A stretch of DNA of 14,068 bases from an uncultured Pirellulaceae bacterium (GTDB lineage: Bacteria > Planctomycetota > Planctomycetia > Pirellulales > Pirellulaceae): contig CAMYKF010000424.1 of the NCBI GenBank assembly GCA_947258905.1, positions 1-14,068 of the forward strand, given 5' to 3'. Position 1 is the first letter of the stretch. Each line of letters opens with the position of its first letter. Positions 1-6,487 of this stretch are shown piece after piece. The position numbers and the translations under genes were made by a program. The notes below the pieces were generated by a model that worked only from the letters and a program-made list of their open reading frames with translations, was not told where the DNA came from and searched no databases.

Positions 1-1347
1 GTTCGCATGACTGGCTTCGTGCACTTCACGAAACAGAAACCGGGGTGATTTCAGTGTGTATAGCAGCACTCGTTTGATCGGTTGTCGGGAATCCTCCGCT
101 TGTTCAAATGCCCGGCTCACCAAATCATCCAGCGTGGCATTCGGTTGCGGCAGGCGAAATGCGCGGCGGGAAAACTCCAGACAAAACTTTCGCAGTGCCT
201 GATCCTCGTCTGCGATATCGAACCCGGCTATCAATCGATCCAATCGCTCCATGACGCTGGCGGTCACCTGCAAGGCAGCCACTGTGGTCGCCTGATCCCA
301 TTCCCGGGAGACCGATGCTGAACGGACCCATCCGTAACTGCGATCCTCTGGCGGGAAGGGTGTGGAACAAACCAGGCGAACGGAGGTTTGGTGTGGCGAT
401 AAAAACCGTTCCGGAATCACTTGCATCACGGAATTCGGCCGTTTCCACCGCAAGGCGATAGACGCCTCCCGCACCGCAGGCAGGGTCTTTTGTTTTTCGG
501 AGTCATCCACGCCCTGTTTGGACTTGGAAAACTCAAGAAGCACAGGATAGCGCCGGCCGCCGACCAGAAACATGTCGATGGAATGTTCGTCTTCGCCTTC
601 GGATTTGACCCACGCATCAATTCGCGGTTGGCGCCCGTTCAGCCAGAACTTGACAGCCTGCGGACTGTGTATTGATAACTTATACATGCCGGTTTCGGGC
701 GCCAGCAGTGAACCGGACCAGCGAATGGCAAAACGGCGCGGGTCCTCGATTTCCTCGACCGGCGTTTCGACTCCAAAGTCAAAGTCCACCACCGCGTCGA
801 CACGCTCAACTTTGCGGTGTTTTTGATTATGCGGTTGGCGAGCCGCAAAGTACTCTGCGGTTAGCCCGGTCTCTGACGATTCGTCTGACGCGCGGCCAAT
901 GAAACTGTCAACCAGATCCATCACCGATTGGCGATATTGTTCGGCCGTCAGCCGGGACAGTTCAACCCGCGGCCCGGTCGCGGTCTCACGCGCCGCCGAC
1001 GAATAGAACGAATGGAAGACGTAACCGGCAACATCGGCCGCCTGCTGATCGGTTAGCGTTCCCGGTTCCTCTTCGGGCATCGTCTCCTGAATCACCTGCG
1101 TCAGTTGATCAAGCGTCAGGTCTCCGGCCAGTGGCCCGTCGTACTCAACGCCACCCGCGCCGTCCTCGCCGTGGCAGCTGAGGCACTGCAGCCGGTAGAT
1201 CCTGGCTCCCTCGACTTGCCAATCCTGGGCGGACAGAACGCCCGCCAATAACAGGCAGGTTGCAACAACGACAAATTGAACCACCTGCGGCAATACGGGG
1301 AGGCGGACGGTCGAACGACGATTACCGATTTGTGGTCCCGGTCTCAT
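1..1347 (-). CDS. Secreted cytochrome c / DUF1592-type planctomycete protein (3' end outside window)
   Basis: The minus-strand frame is open from an ATG at 1347 to the left edge: 449 codons, no stop, so the C-terminus is missing. Residues 1-40 look like a signal peptide ending in a LSAQ cleavage region. A class-I haem-binding CxxCH (CLSCH) follows at 55-59, with a methionine-bearing cytochrome segment near 90. A short DUF1587-like stretch (LSRLTAEQYRQSVMDL) lies at about 130-145. Residues 161 to about 300 (GLTAEYF, then SGSLLAPETGMYKLSI) resemble a PA14 sugar-binding domain. A DUF1595-like segment (FCLEFSRRAFRLPQ) and the start of DUF1592 (LKSPRFLFRE) lie near the break. Family members normally continue into DUF1588/DUF1585. 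They are thought to be extracytoplasmic, haem-containing proteins of Planctomycetes, often linked to polysaccharide use; their reaction is not established. A possible extended -10 lies about 40 bases upstream. Confidence 0.88.
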   Translation of the reverse strand, partial: MRPGPQIGNRRSTVRLPVLPQVVQFVVVATCLLLAGVLSAQDWQVEGARIYRLQCLSCHGEDGAGGVEYDGPLAGDLTLDQLTQVIQETMPEEEPGTLTDQQAADVAGYVFHSFYSSAARETATGPRVELSRLTAEQYRQSVMDLVDSFIGRASDESSETGLTAEYFAARQPHNQKHRKVERVDAVVDFDFGVETPVEEIEDPRRFAIRWSGSLLAPETGMYKLSIHSPQAVKFWLNGRQPRIDAWVKSEGEDEHSIDMFLVGGRRYPVLLEFSKSKQGVDDSEKQKTLPAVREASIALRWKRPNSVMQVIPERFLSPHQTSVRLVCSTPFPPEDRSYGWVRSASVSREWDQATTVAALQVTASVMERLDRLIAGFDIADEDQALRKFCLEFSRRAFRLPQPNATLDDLVSRAFEQAEDSRQPIKRVLLYTLKSPRFLFREVHEASHAN

Positions 1348-1384
1348 GGTTTGACAGATTGAAACTGCGTTTGGCGAGGCCCCT

Positions 1385-1393
1385 ATTCTAGCA
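1385..1393 (-). promoter_or_regulatory. Putative extended -10 promoter of the DUF1592-type gene
   Basis: Read on the minus strand this is TGCTAGAAT, an extended -10 (TGn plus TAnAAT). It would start transcription near 1378, about 30 bases before the ATG at 1347. No convincing -35 is visible, as is common with extended -10 promoters. The same TTGTGCTA-x-AAT string occurs upstream of the secreted protein gene at 6186. Confidence 0.4.
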
Positions 1394-1426
1394 CAAATCA
1401 ATCCACACGCGGATTCGCAACCGTGA

Positions 1427-1494
1427 ACCACGGATTTCGGAGGCACGGAGTTTAGTTATCAATCTCTCCCTCCGTGTCTCCGTGTCTCCGTGGT
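1427..1494. repeat. Solo palindrome of the 'cacgga' hairpin type
   Basis: Left arm 1427-1450 and right arm 1470-1494 pair around a loop of about 19 bases. The arms are built from CACGGAG and CTCCGTG units. The outer ACCACGGA pairs perfectly with TCCGTGGT, and a few internal positions are bulged or G-T wobble. It is related in motif and architecture to the two palindromes flanking the GxxExxY gene at 6399-6471 and 6882-6954, but no gene accompanies it. It sits upstream of the DUF1592-type gene's promoter. Confidence 0.75.
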
Positions 1495-1603
1495 AATCCT
1501 TTTTTGAGGTCATTTGGACAAGGTGTGTCGAAAGGGTTGAAAACGAAACATTGAACAGCCACGATGGGTTCCATCAGTCCGCTTGCCTCGTGATCGATGC
1601 AAG

Positions 1604-1820
1604 ATGCCGTTTTGTTTGTTGATCTCTTCTGCGATTGCTTGCCTTGGCGTAAACGACGATCGAGGGCCGCTGTTTGAGCGGATCACGGAGACCGGGATTG
1701 CCGTGAGCGATGATCAAAGCTGTATGCTACCGAAGCCATTGTTAACGCCGGAACTGGACGCCGAATCTCGACGGGCAATTCTCAAACTGAGCGGTTTCCG
1801 GCGAGTGCTACAAAAATGCA
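1604..1820 (+). pseudogene. N-terminal remnant of a secreted protein, cut off by a repeat element
   Basis: From an ATG at 1604 the frame encodes a short hydrophobic signal-like start (MPFCLLISSAIACLG). It continues GPLFERITETGIAVSDD, then LPKPLLTPELDAESRRAIL. This resembles, from memory, the start of a conserved family of secreted planctomycete proteins with a 'P.P.l.dGLdA..q..il' pattern, whose function is unknown to me. The resemblance stops at about 1782, exactly where a MITE-like element begins. The remaining codons to the stop at 1894 (KLSGFRRVLQKC onward) are translation of that element. Family members are much longer, so I read this as a truncated gene. An alternative TTG start lies at 1583. 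It could also be a chance ORF. Confidence 0.4.
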
Positions 1821-1941
1821 GGCGTGCGAGGCCCTTCGCACGCCATCGGCGCGTTCCTGAATGTGCCGGCTCAGGATCGCACTTCGTGCGATGAAGAGCG
1901 AGGGCCTCGCTCTTCTACAAGGAGTTCGCCGCTCAGTTTGA
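1782..1941. mobile_element. MITE-like element with 13-bp terminal inverted repeats and internal hairpins
   Basis: The ends are perfect 13-bp inverted repeats: TCAAACTGAGCGG at 1782-1794 and its complement at 1929-1941. The 160 bases contain three further perfect hairpins: 1821-1844 (9-bp stem, 6-base loop), 1876-1892 (7-bp stem, 3-base loop) and 1893-1915 (10-bp stem, 3-base loop). There is no internal gene. Size, terminal inverted repeats and lack of coding capacity fit a miniature inverted-repeat element moved by a transposase elsewhere. No clear target-site duplication is visible, so a non-transposing palindromic repeat family remains possible. It appears to interrupt the secreted-protein remnant at 1604. 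Confidence 0.55.
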
Positions 1942-1982
1942 ATAGTTACGCTTGCCAGATCATGAACCATGGCCTGACATCC

Positions 1983-2032
1983 TCGTCGTTGTCGTCGTCG
2001 ATCTGATGGGATATCGATTACGATGACGACGA
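1983..2032. repeat. TCG/CGA-rich imperfect palindrome downstream of the GNAT gene
   Basis: Left arm 1983-2002 (TCGTCGTTGTCGTCGTCGAT) pairs with 2013-2032 at 16 of 20 positions, around a 10-base loop. The TCGTCG...ATCGATTACGA style recurs on the other side of the acetyltransferase gene at 2551-2637. Confidence 0.6.
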
Positions 2033-2055
2033 AGTATGCACTGGTGTGATCAACA

Positions 2056-2526
2056 TTAGCCCCTTGCAGCCGGCCGTTTGTAGACAATAAACGGACTGAG
2101 TTCGCCCACGCGATCGTAGAGCCGCCGTCCGGCCTGGTTGGAGCGCTCGGTCTGCCAATAGACGCTGGGGTGGCCCGCCGCGTCGGCAGCAGCGTAGACG
2201 GCTTCGATCAGCGCACGACCGATACTCTTGCCCCGCACGTGAGGGTCCACGAACAGGTCCTGCAAGTAGCAATTGTTCTCGATGCTCCAGCAACTGCGGT
2301 GGAACAGGTAGTGGGCCAGTCCGACGGGCTGGCCGTCCAGTTCGGCGATCAGGCCATGGAACTCGTGCTCGTTGCCGGACATCAGCCGCCGGAACGTCGA
2401 TTGATAGACCTCCTCCGGCAATTCGGTCTCGTAGTAATCCAGGTACCCGGCCCACAGCCGCCGCCACTCAGGTTCATCGCTTTCGCGCAAGGGACGGACA
2501 TTCAGGCTCATATCGTTTGGGCTCAT
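2056..2526 (-). CDS. GNAT family N-acetyltransferase
   Basis: This encodes 156 residues, the usual size for a single GNAT domain. It likely transfers an acetyl group from acetyl-CoA to an amine on a small molecule or protein; the substrate cannot be read from sequence. Strand beta-1 and the first helix fit LNVRPLRESDEPEWRRLW. Motif A is YLQDLFVDP followed by the acetyl-CoA pyrophosphate loop VRGKSIGRAL (R/Q-x-x-G-x-G/A) near residues 97-106. Motif B is NQAGRRLYDRVG. The ATG at 2526 is preceded by GGGGA at a 6-base spacing; a second in-frame ATG at 2511 is possible. The gene stands alone between two related palindromic repeats and has no same-strand partner nearby, so it looks like a cassette or a lone accessory gene. 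Confidence 0.9.
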   Translation of the reverse strand: MSPNDMSLNVRPLRESDEPEWRRLWAGYLDYYETELPEEVYQSTFRRLMSGNEHEFHGLIAELDGQPVGLAHYLFHRSCWSIENNCYLQDLFVDPHVRGKSIGRALIEAVYAAADAAGHPSVYWQTERSNQAGRRLYDRVGELSPFIVYKRPAARG

Positions 2527-2550
2527 ACTCGTTCCCCATCCTCATCTCAT

Positions 2551-2637
2551 CCTCGTCGTAGTCGTGAATAGTAATCGTAGTCGGGATCGGGATCGGCGGC
2601 GAATTCAATCACGACTACGATCACGACCACGACAAGG
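2551..2637. repeat. TCG/CGA-rich imperfect palindrome upstream of the GNAT gene
   Basis: The arm beginning at 2551 (CCTCGTCGTAGTCGTGA) pairs with the complement of about 2620-2637 at 15 of 17 positions. The inner parts (TCGTAGTCG against CGACTACGA) pair after a small bulge. It lies 25 bases upstream of the GNAT start codon, so it covers the expected promoter region. Its composition resembles the repeat at 1983-2032. Confidence 0.55.
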
Positions 2638-2678
2638 ATCGAGGGCTGTCGTCGCAATCGCCATCGGAATGCGGCTGT

Positions 2679-2945
2679 GTCAGTCTCGGAGAGACTGACC
2701 TGCACGAGTAAGGCTTGACAGTCTAGCCGAAACAAGGCGTCCTTGATCGTGCTTGTGCTCGGTCGCGCAGCGGCGGCAAGTAGCCGAGTCTCTCCGAGAC
2801 TCGGAATGCGACTGCGTCAGTCTCGGAGAGACTGACCTACACGAGCGCCGTGTGCTCGTGCTTGTGCTCGGTCGCGCAGCGGCGGCAAGTAGCCGAGTCT
2901 CTCCGAGACTCGGAATATGACTGCGTCAGCCTCGGAGTGACTGAC
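2679..2945. repeat. Array of alternating perfect hairpins with a 109-bp period
   Basis: There are five 21-base hairpins of two types. Type A is GTCAGTCTC-GGA-GAGACTGAC, perfect at 2679-2699 and 2816-2836, with a decayed copy at 2925-2945. Type B is CCGAGTCTC-TCC-GAGACTCGG, perfect at 2784-2804 and 2893-2913. Types A and B share a GAGTCTC/GAGACT core in opposite orientation. A direct repeat of about 109 bases, starting at 2748 and 2857, carries one B and one A hairpin each. No protein is plausible here. It resembles the dispersed intergenic palindromes common in planctomycete genomes. It is not CRISPR: the repeats are self-complementary and the 'spacers' are themselves repeated. Confidence 0.8.
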
Positions 2946-2988
2946 CTACATTACACGCGCACCGTCCGCCGGTAGGGAACTAAGACGA

Positions 2989-3279
2989 GTGGAAAAGGAA
3001 GGTTGCACTTGCCGAGGCGACGTCGGCCGACTCAGCTTTGTTAACGCTGCTAGCGTCACGGCTCCTCCTTCACTCACACCCGATGACAATCCCGACGAGC
3101 AGGAATGTGCGGATAGATTTCACGCCCTCGTGACCCAGCTCAACGATCCGGCGACCAGGTTTCAGCCCTTTCATCCGCTGATGGGTAACCTGAACCGCGA
3201 GCAATGGCTGTTGATGCACAAGTGGCACGCGGCTCACCACCTGAGTTTCATGGTGCCGCGTCTCGGTTCAGGAAAATAA
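2989..3279 (+). pseudogene. C-terminal fragment of a DUF1569 (DinB-like) protein
   Basis: The frame opens with GTG at 2989 and ends at 3279 (96 codons). Only its last 50-60 residues look like a known domain: FHPLMGNLNREQWLLMHKWH followed by AAHHLSFMVP. This matches the C-terminal signature of DUF1569, a DinB-like four-helix fold with presumed metal-binding histidines. Intact proteins are about 150-170 residues with an N-terminal half that is absent here. The first ~35 codons resemble nothing I know and follow directly after the hairpin array at 2679-2945, suggesting the 5' part was lost with repeat activity. The 3' end overlaps the convergent synthetase gene by 12 bases. A short functional protein is less likely. 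Confidence 0.55.
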
Positions 3280-4761
3280 TGCACTTACGGCCGGCTTGGT
3301 GACCTTGCCCATCGCGTTGCGGGGCAGGCTATCGACCGACTTCCAGTGCCGGGGAATCTTGTACTTCGACAGCCTTTGTTCAGCCCATTCACGCAGTTCG
3401 GCCTCATCGACTGGCGTATTGCCACACTGCACGACCGCTGCCGCGACGGTCTCGCCCCAGATTTCGTCCGCGATCCCAACCACAGCGCATTCGCGAATCG
3501 CCGGATGGTCCAGTAGCACCGCCTCGATTTCCAGGGCCGACAATTTGTAGCCACCGCTTTTGATAATGTCGACGGACTGCCGACCCATGATCCGGTAGTA
3601 ACCATCTTGCAACGTGGCGATGTCGCCGGTTTGAAACCAGCCATCGTCGAAGGCCGCGGTGGTTGCTGCAGGGCGTCGCCAGTATTCGCCAAACACGCAC
3701 GGTCCACGGACCTGAATCTGGCCGGGTTGACCTTCGTCGGTCACTCCCTTGCCCGAGTCGGATACGAGTCGCAGCTTCACGCCCGGCAGGGGTTGGCCGA
3801 CCGTTCCGGGTCGCCGCTCGCCTGCATACGGATTGGAAAGTGCCATACCGATTTCTGTCATCCCGTAACGCTCCAGCAGGTGCTGGCCGGTTAGTTCCGC
3901 CCACGTTTTGTGGACAGTGGCGGGCAAAGCCGCCGAACCGGAAACCATTAAACGCATGGACGCGAAACCGTCAACGATCTGACGTCGATTCTGTTCATCC
4001 AGAGTTTCCAGATGCTGAATGATTTTGACGTAGATCGTAGGCACGGCCATAAACACCGAATAGGCACCGGCAGCCACGCGCGACAACACCTTGTCCAGGT
4101 CAAATCGCGGAAACGGTTCGATGGTTGCTCCGGACCACAAGGCACACGACATAACGTTTACGATGCCGTGGATGTGATGCAGTGGCAAAAACAAAGGAAT
4201 CGAATCATCCGCTTCCCACCGCCACGCATTGATCAACGTTTCGATTTGCGCATTAATCGTCGCGTGAGTCGAGACAACTCCCTTTGGCTGGCCCGTCGTG
4301 CCGCTGGTATACAGGATCATGGCCCGACGATCGGAATCAACTAATGGCAAGTCGCCGGTCGATTTGGATGGCTCGACATGTTCGACGACCAAACAACGCA
4401 ACCCCGGCTCATGGCACAGCGAATCAACACGCGGTTTCAATGCCTCCGACACGACAACACAACTGGCATCGGCATCGGACAACGTGTAACGGATCTCGGG
4501 TTCCGTGGCAGAAAGGCTCAGTGGCACGGCGATGCCGCCGGCGCGCCAGATACCCCATTGAGTACAGACATGATCGAATCCGGCTGGTATCAGGTAGGCA
4601 ATGCGAGCCTCCTGCAGATCAGCCGACCCATCCAGCAGCACTGCAGCGATGGCTGCCGATCGATCGAGAAGGTGACGGTAGGAAAACCGACAATCCTTGT
4701 CGGCTATGGCGGTTCGTTCGCCGTGTTGCTCTGCCCGGGCAAAGAGCGTTGGCTGGCCCAT
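3268..4761 (-). CDS. Acyl-CoA synthetase, ACSF3/MatB (malonyl-CoA synthetase)-like
   Basis: This is a 497-residue AMP-forming ligase of the ANL superfamily. It would activate a carboxylic acid to an adenylate and pass it to CoA. The ATP-binding loop YTSGTTGQPKG is at 151-161, LPLHHIHG at 192-199, VSGSAALP at 273-280, ERYGMTEIGMALSNPYAGER at 297-316, DGWFQTGD at 373-380, the hinge region GRQSVDIIKSGGYKLSALE at 393-411, and the adenylation lysine in MGKVTK (K486). The HHIHG, SGSAALP and RYGMTEIGMALS blocks closely follow ACSF3 and MatB, which use malonate or methylmalonate, so that substrate is likely but unproven. I chose ATG 4761 because GAGGG lies 4 bases upstream and the length fits. An ATG at 4872/4875 with AGGA upstream would add 37-38 unfamiliar residues. 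The divergent gene starts at 4894, so the pair may share a control region. Confidence 0.88.
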   Translation of the reverse strand: MGQPTLFARAEQHGERTAIADKDCRFSYRHLLDRSAAIAAVLLDGSADLQEARIAYLIPAGFDHVCTQWGIWRAGGIAVPLSLSATEPEIRYTLSDADASCVVVSEALKPRVDSLCHEPGLRCLVVEHVEPSKSTGDLPLVDSDRRAMILYTSGTTGQPKGVVSTHATINAQIETLINAWRWEADDSIPLFLPLHHIHGIVNVMSCALWSGATIEPFPRFDLDKVLSRVAAGAYSVFMAVPTIYVKIIQHLETLDEQNRRQIVDGFASMRLMVSGSAALPATVHKTWAELTGQHLLERYGMTEIGMALSNPYAGERRPGTVGQPLPGVKLRLVSDSGKGVTDEGQPGQIQVRGPCVFGEYWRRPAATTAAFDDGWFQTGDIATLQDGYYRIMGRQSVDIIKSGGYKLSALEIEAVLLDHPAIRECAVVGIADEIWGETVAAAVVQCGNTPVDEAELREWAEQRLSKYKIPRHWKSVDSLPRNAMGKVTKPAVSALFS

Positions 4762-4893
4762 CAATCCCTCGCAATTGGGTTTGTCATTCGAAAGTTGCGG
4801 ATTCAATCTGTGCAGGTCGCGAACATGCTGCAGGTCCACGATTGGCGGGTTAAGATTCAGCTTCCGAACCATCATAACGATCCTGAGGTACCG

Positions 4894-5808
4894 ATGCGGC
4901 TGTTCCTGATTCTGCTTGCCCTGCCCTGTTGCGCGAACTCGGTTGCGAGTGCCCAGCAAACGCCTGACGTCCAGTACCATCCGCCGGTGATTTGTCCTGC
5001 CTGGCCCGTTGGCTGCGGCCCTCGGGTGCTTGTGGACGAGGCGCATCATAACTTTCACACCGCCGATGGGCGTTATCGTCCGTTTGCTGAATTACTGCGG
5101 GCTGACGGATTCCGCGTCGACGGACTTGCCACAGAGTTCAATCTGGAATCGTTGCGTTGTGCCGATGTGCTGGTGATTGTGAATGCGTTAAACGAACGCA
5201 ACGTGGATGACTGGTCCTTGCCCACGCCGTCAGCATTCTCGAATGAGGAAATACAAACCGTGAGGTGTTGGGTCCACAATGGCGGATCGCTTCTGTTGAT
5301 CGCCGACCATATGCCTTTTCCCGGAAGTGCTGATCAGCTGGCGCGGGCATTCTCGGTCGTGTTCAGCAACGGCTATGTCCGTCCCGGCCATCGACAGCCC
5401 GGAATCACCGATACATTTGAGTACCACAGCGGACTGTGGCCCAGCCCGATCACTCAAGGGCGATATCCGCACGAATGCGTAACCAGGGTCGCGACCTTTA
5501 CCGGCTCGGCGTTCACGCCACCTCTGGGGGCTACACCGGTGTTGCTGCTGGGTACCGGGTCAATTTCGCAGGAAACGACCGAAGCGCCCGGGATCACTCC
5601 CGACGCCCTGGAAGTTCCGGTTGCCGGTTGGTGTCAGGGGGCTGTTTTCCAGTACGGATGGGGACGCGTGGCGGTTTTCGGCGAAGCGGCAATGTTTACC
5701 GCACAGCTGGCCGGTGACGAACGCAAGCCAATGGGGATGAACGCGCCCGGCGCAGAACAGAATCACCAATTACTGCTCAATGTCATGCATTGGCTCATTC
5801 GACGGTAA
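4894..5808 (+). CDS. Secreted DUF4350-like protein
   Basis: This encodes 304 residues. The ATG at 4894 has GAGG five bases upstream and begins a clear signal peptide (MRLFLILLALPCCANSVASA, cleavage about ASA-QQ); the open frame upstream to 4378 is only antisense to the synthetase. The mature start RVLVDEAHHNFHTADGRYRP, then LLRADGFRV and ADVLVIVNALNERN, has the DEAH-N-HT pattern and class-I amidotransferase-like Rossmann layout I associate with DUF4350. Further blocks are VHNGGSLLLIADHMPFPGSA and a C-terminal YGWGRVAVFGEAAMFTAQL. No catalytic triad is evident, so a binding role is as likely as an enzyme. It probably acts outside the cytoplasmic membrane. Its 3' end overlaps the convergent secreted protein gene by 39 bases. 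Confidence 0.72.
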   Translation: MRLFLILLALPCCANSVASAQQTPDVQYHPPVICPAWPVGCGPRVLVDEAHHNFHTADGRYRPFAELLRADGFRVDGLATEFNLESLRCADVLVIVNALNERNVDDWSLPTPSAFSNEEIQTVRCWVHNGGSLLLIADHMPFPGSADQLARAFSVVFSNGYVRPGHRQPGITDTFEYHSGLWPSPITQGRYPHECVTRVATFTGSAFTPPLGATPVLLLGTGSISQETTEAPGITPDALEVPVAGWCQGAVFQYGWGRVAVFGEAAMFTAQLAGDERKPMGMNAPGAEQNHQLLLNVMHWLIRR

Positions 5809-6186
5809 TCGCTGAAGCGCCGGAGGCAGGATCGTCGGCGGATAATGAACAGCCGGTGTGGTTGACCACAATGGACGCACCATGATGTGTTGAGCGTCCC
5901 ACTGGGTCGGAATGAGCCGGATCGCGTCGTCATTCCACCTGGTGGGGATCAGCGTCACGACCGGGGACCTCGCATCGGGTAACTCGCTTCTCAGCATGGC
6001 GACTGGAGGATGCCACTGTTGTTTGTGGAATTCCTCAGCCGGCTGCGGTGTGTGGTTGGGGTTCGCGTAGACAACCCTGATTTGCACGGGTTCTTGTGAC
6101 GGGTACACCGATTGGGCCCATAGCGGGGACGCGGACAGGGCCAGACACAACAGTCCAACTCCAACTCCGGCAAGTTTTGCGATCAC
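5770..6186 (-). CDS. Small secreted protein of unknown function
   Basis: This encodes 138 residues from a GTG at 6186. GGAG sits six bases upstream, which supports that start over internal ones. The N-terminus is a good signal peptide (MIAKLAGVGVGLLCLALSAS, cleavage after LWA-Q). The mature part of about 114 residues is rich in proline, tryptophan and glutamine. It has a short internal repeat (LIPTRWNDDAI, then LIPTQWDAQHI) and no domain I recognise. The signal peptide, ribosome site and an extended -10 upstream argue that it is real, despite 39 bases of 3' overlap with the convergent DUF4350-like gene. It is likely periplasmic or exported; the role is unknown. Confidence 0.62.
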   Translation of the reverse strand: MIAKLAGVGVGLLCLALSASPLWAQSVYPSQEPVQIRVVYANPNHTPQPAEEFHKQQWHPPVAMLRSELPDARSPVVTLIPTRWNDDAIRLIPTQWDAQHIMVRPLWSTTPAVHYPPTILPPALQRLPSNEPMHDIEQ

Positions 6187-6256
6187 AGCATGCTCCCCGC
6201 GACATTACCGAGTGGCCAGGTATACCGGCCTGTTGGCCAGCCATTAACGACCGATG

Positions 6257-6265
6257 ATTGTAGCA
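6257..6265 (-). promoter_or_regulatory. Putative extended -10 promoter of the small secreted protein gene
   Basis: On the minus strand this reads TGCTACAAT, an extended -10, about 70 bases before the GTG at 6186. The wider TTGTGCTA-x-AAT matches the one upstream of the DUF1592-type gene. No clear -35 is seen. Confidence 0.35.
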
Positions 6266-6398
6266 CAATACGGCTGGAAAGCCGGTAAAAACCAGTGTCA
6301 GTAGTTCCAAAAAAACGTCGGTTGAACTGAGCCGCAGGCGCTGGCCTCGGGTTTCTCGGGGAACAGTCAAGTCTAATAGCATCAAGCGGAAGAACGAA

Positions 6399-6471
6399 AA
6401 CACGGAGGCACAGAGAACACGGAGAGAAAGGATAGAGACAATGCTCTCTGTGACCTCTGTGCCTCTGTGTT
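6399..6471. repeat. Left palindrome of the GxxExxY cassette
   Basis: Arms 6399-6426 and 6444-6471 form a 28-bp stem with two G-T wobbles and two mismatches, around a 17-base loop. The arms consist of CACGGAGG/CACAGAG units and their complements. The right arm, 6443-6471, is identical over 29 bases to 6925-6953 in the right-hand palindrome, and the left arms are also very similar. It ends 16 bases before the gene's ATG, so a transcript from outside would place the hairpin in the 5' leader. Confidence 0.88.
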
Positions 6472-6487
6472 CCCAATCGAGAGCACA

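Noticed and set aside
1782..2087. 101-codon minus-strand ORF
   Set aside because: It runs through the MITE-like element and the TCG palindrome, with low-complexity translation and no start signal.
2547..2735. Minus-strand ORF upstream of the GNAT gene
   Set aside because: It is a translation of the palindromic repeats (VVVVIVVVIEFA-type low complexity).
2679..2945. CRISPR-like array
   Set aside because: Only two period-109 units exist, the repeats are self-complementary, and the intervening sequence is itself duplicated. No cas genes are seen.
4378..4893. Upstream extension of the DUF4350-like gene's frame
   Set aside because: It is antisense to the synthetase. The signal peptide and GAGG ribosome site place the start at 4894.
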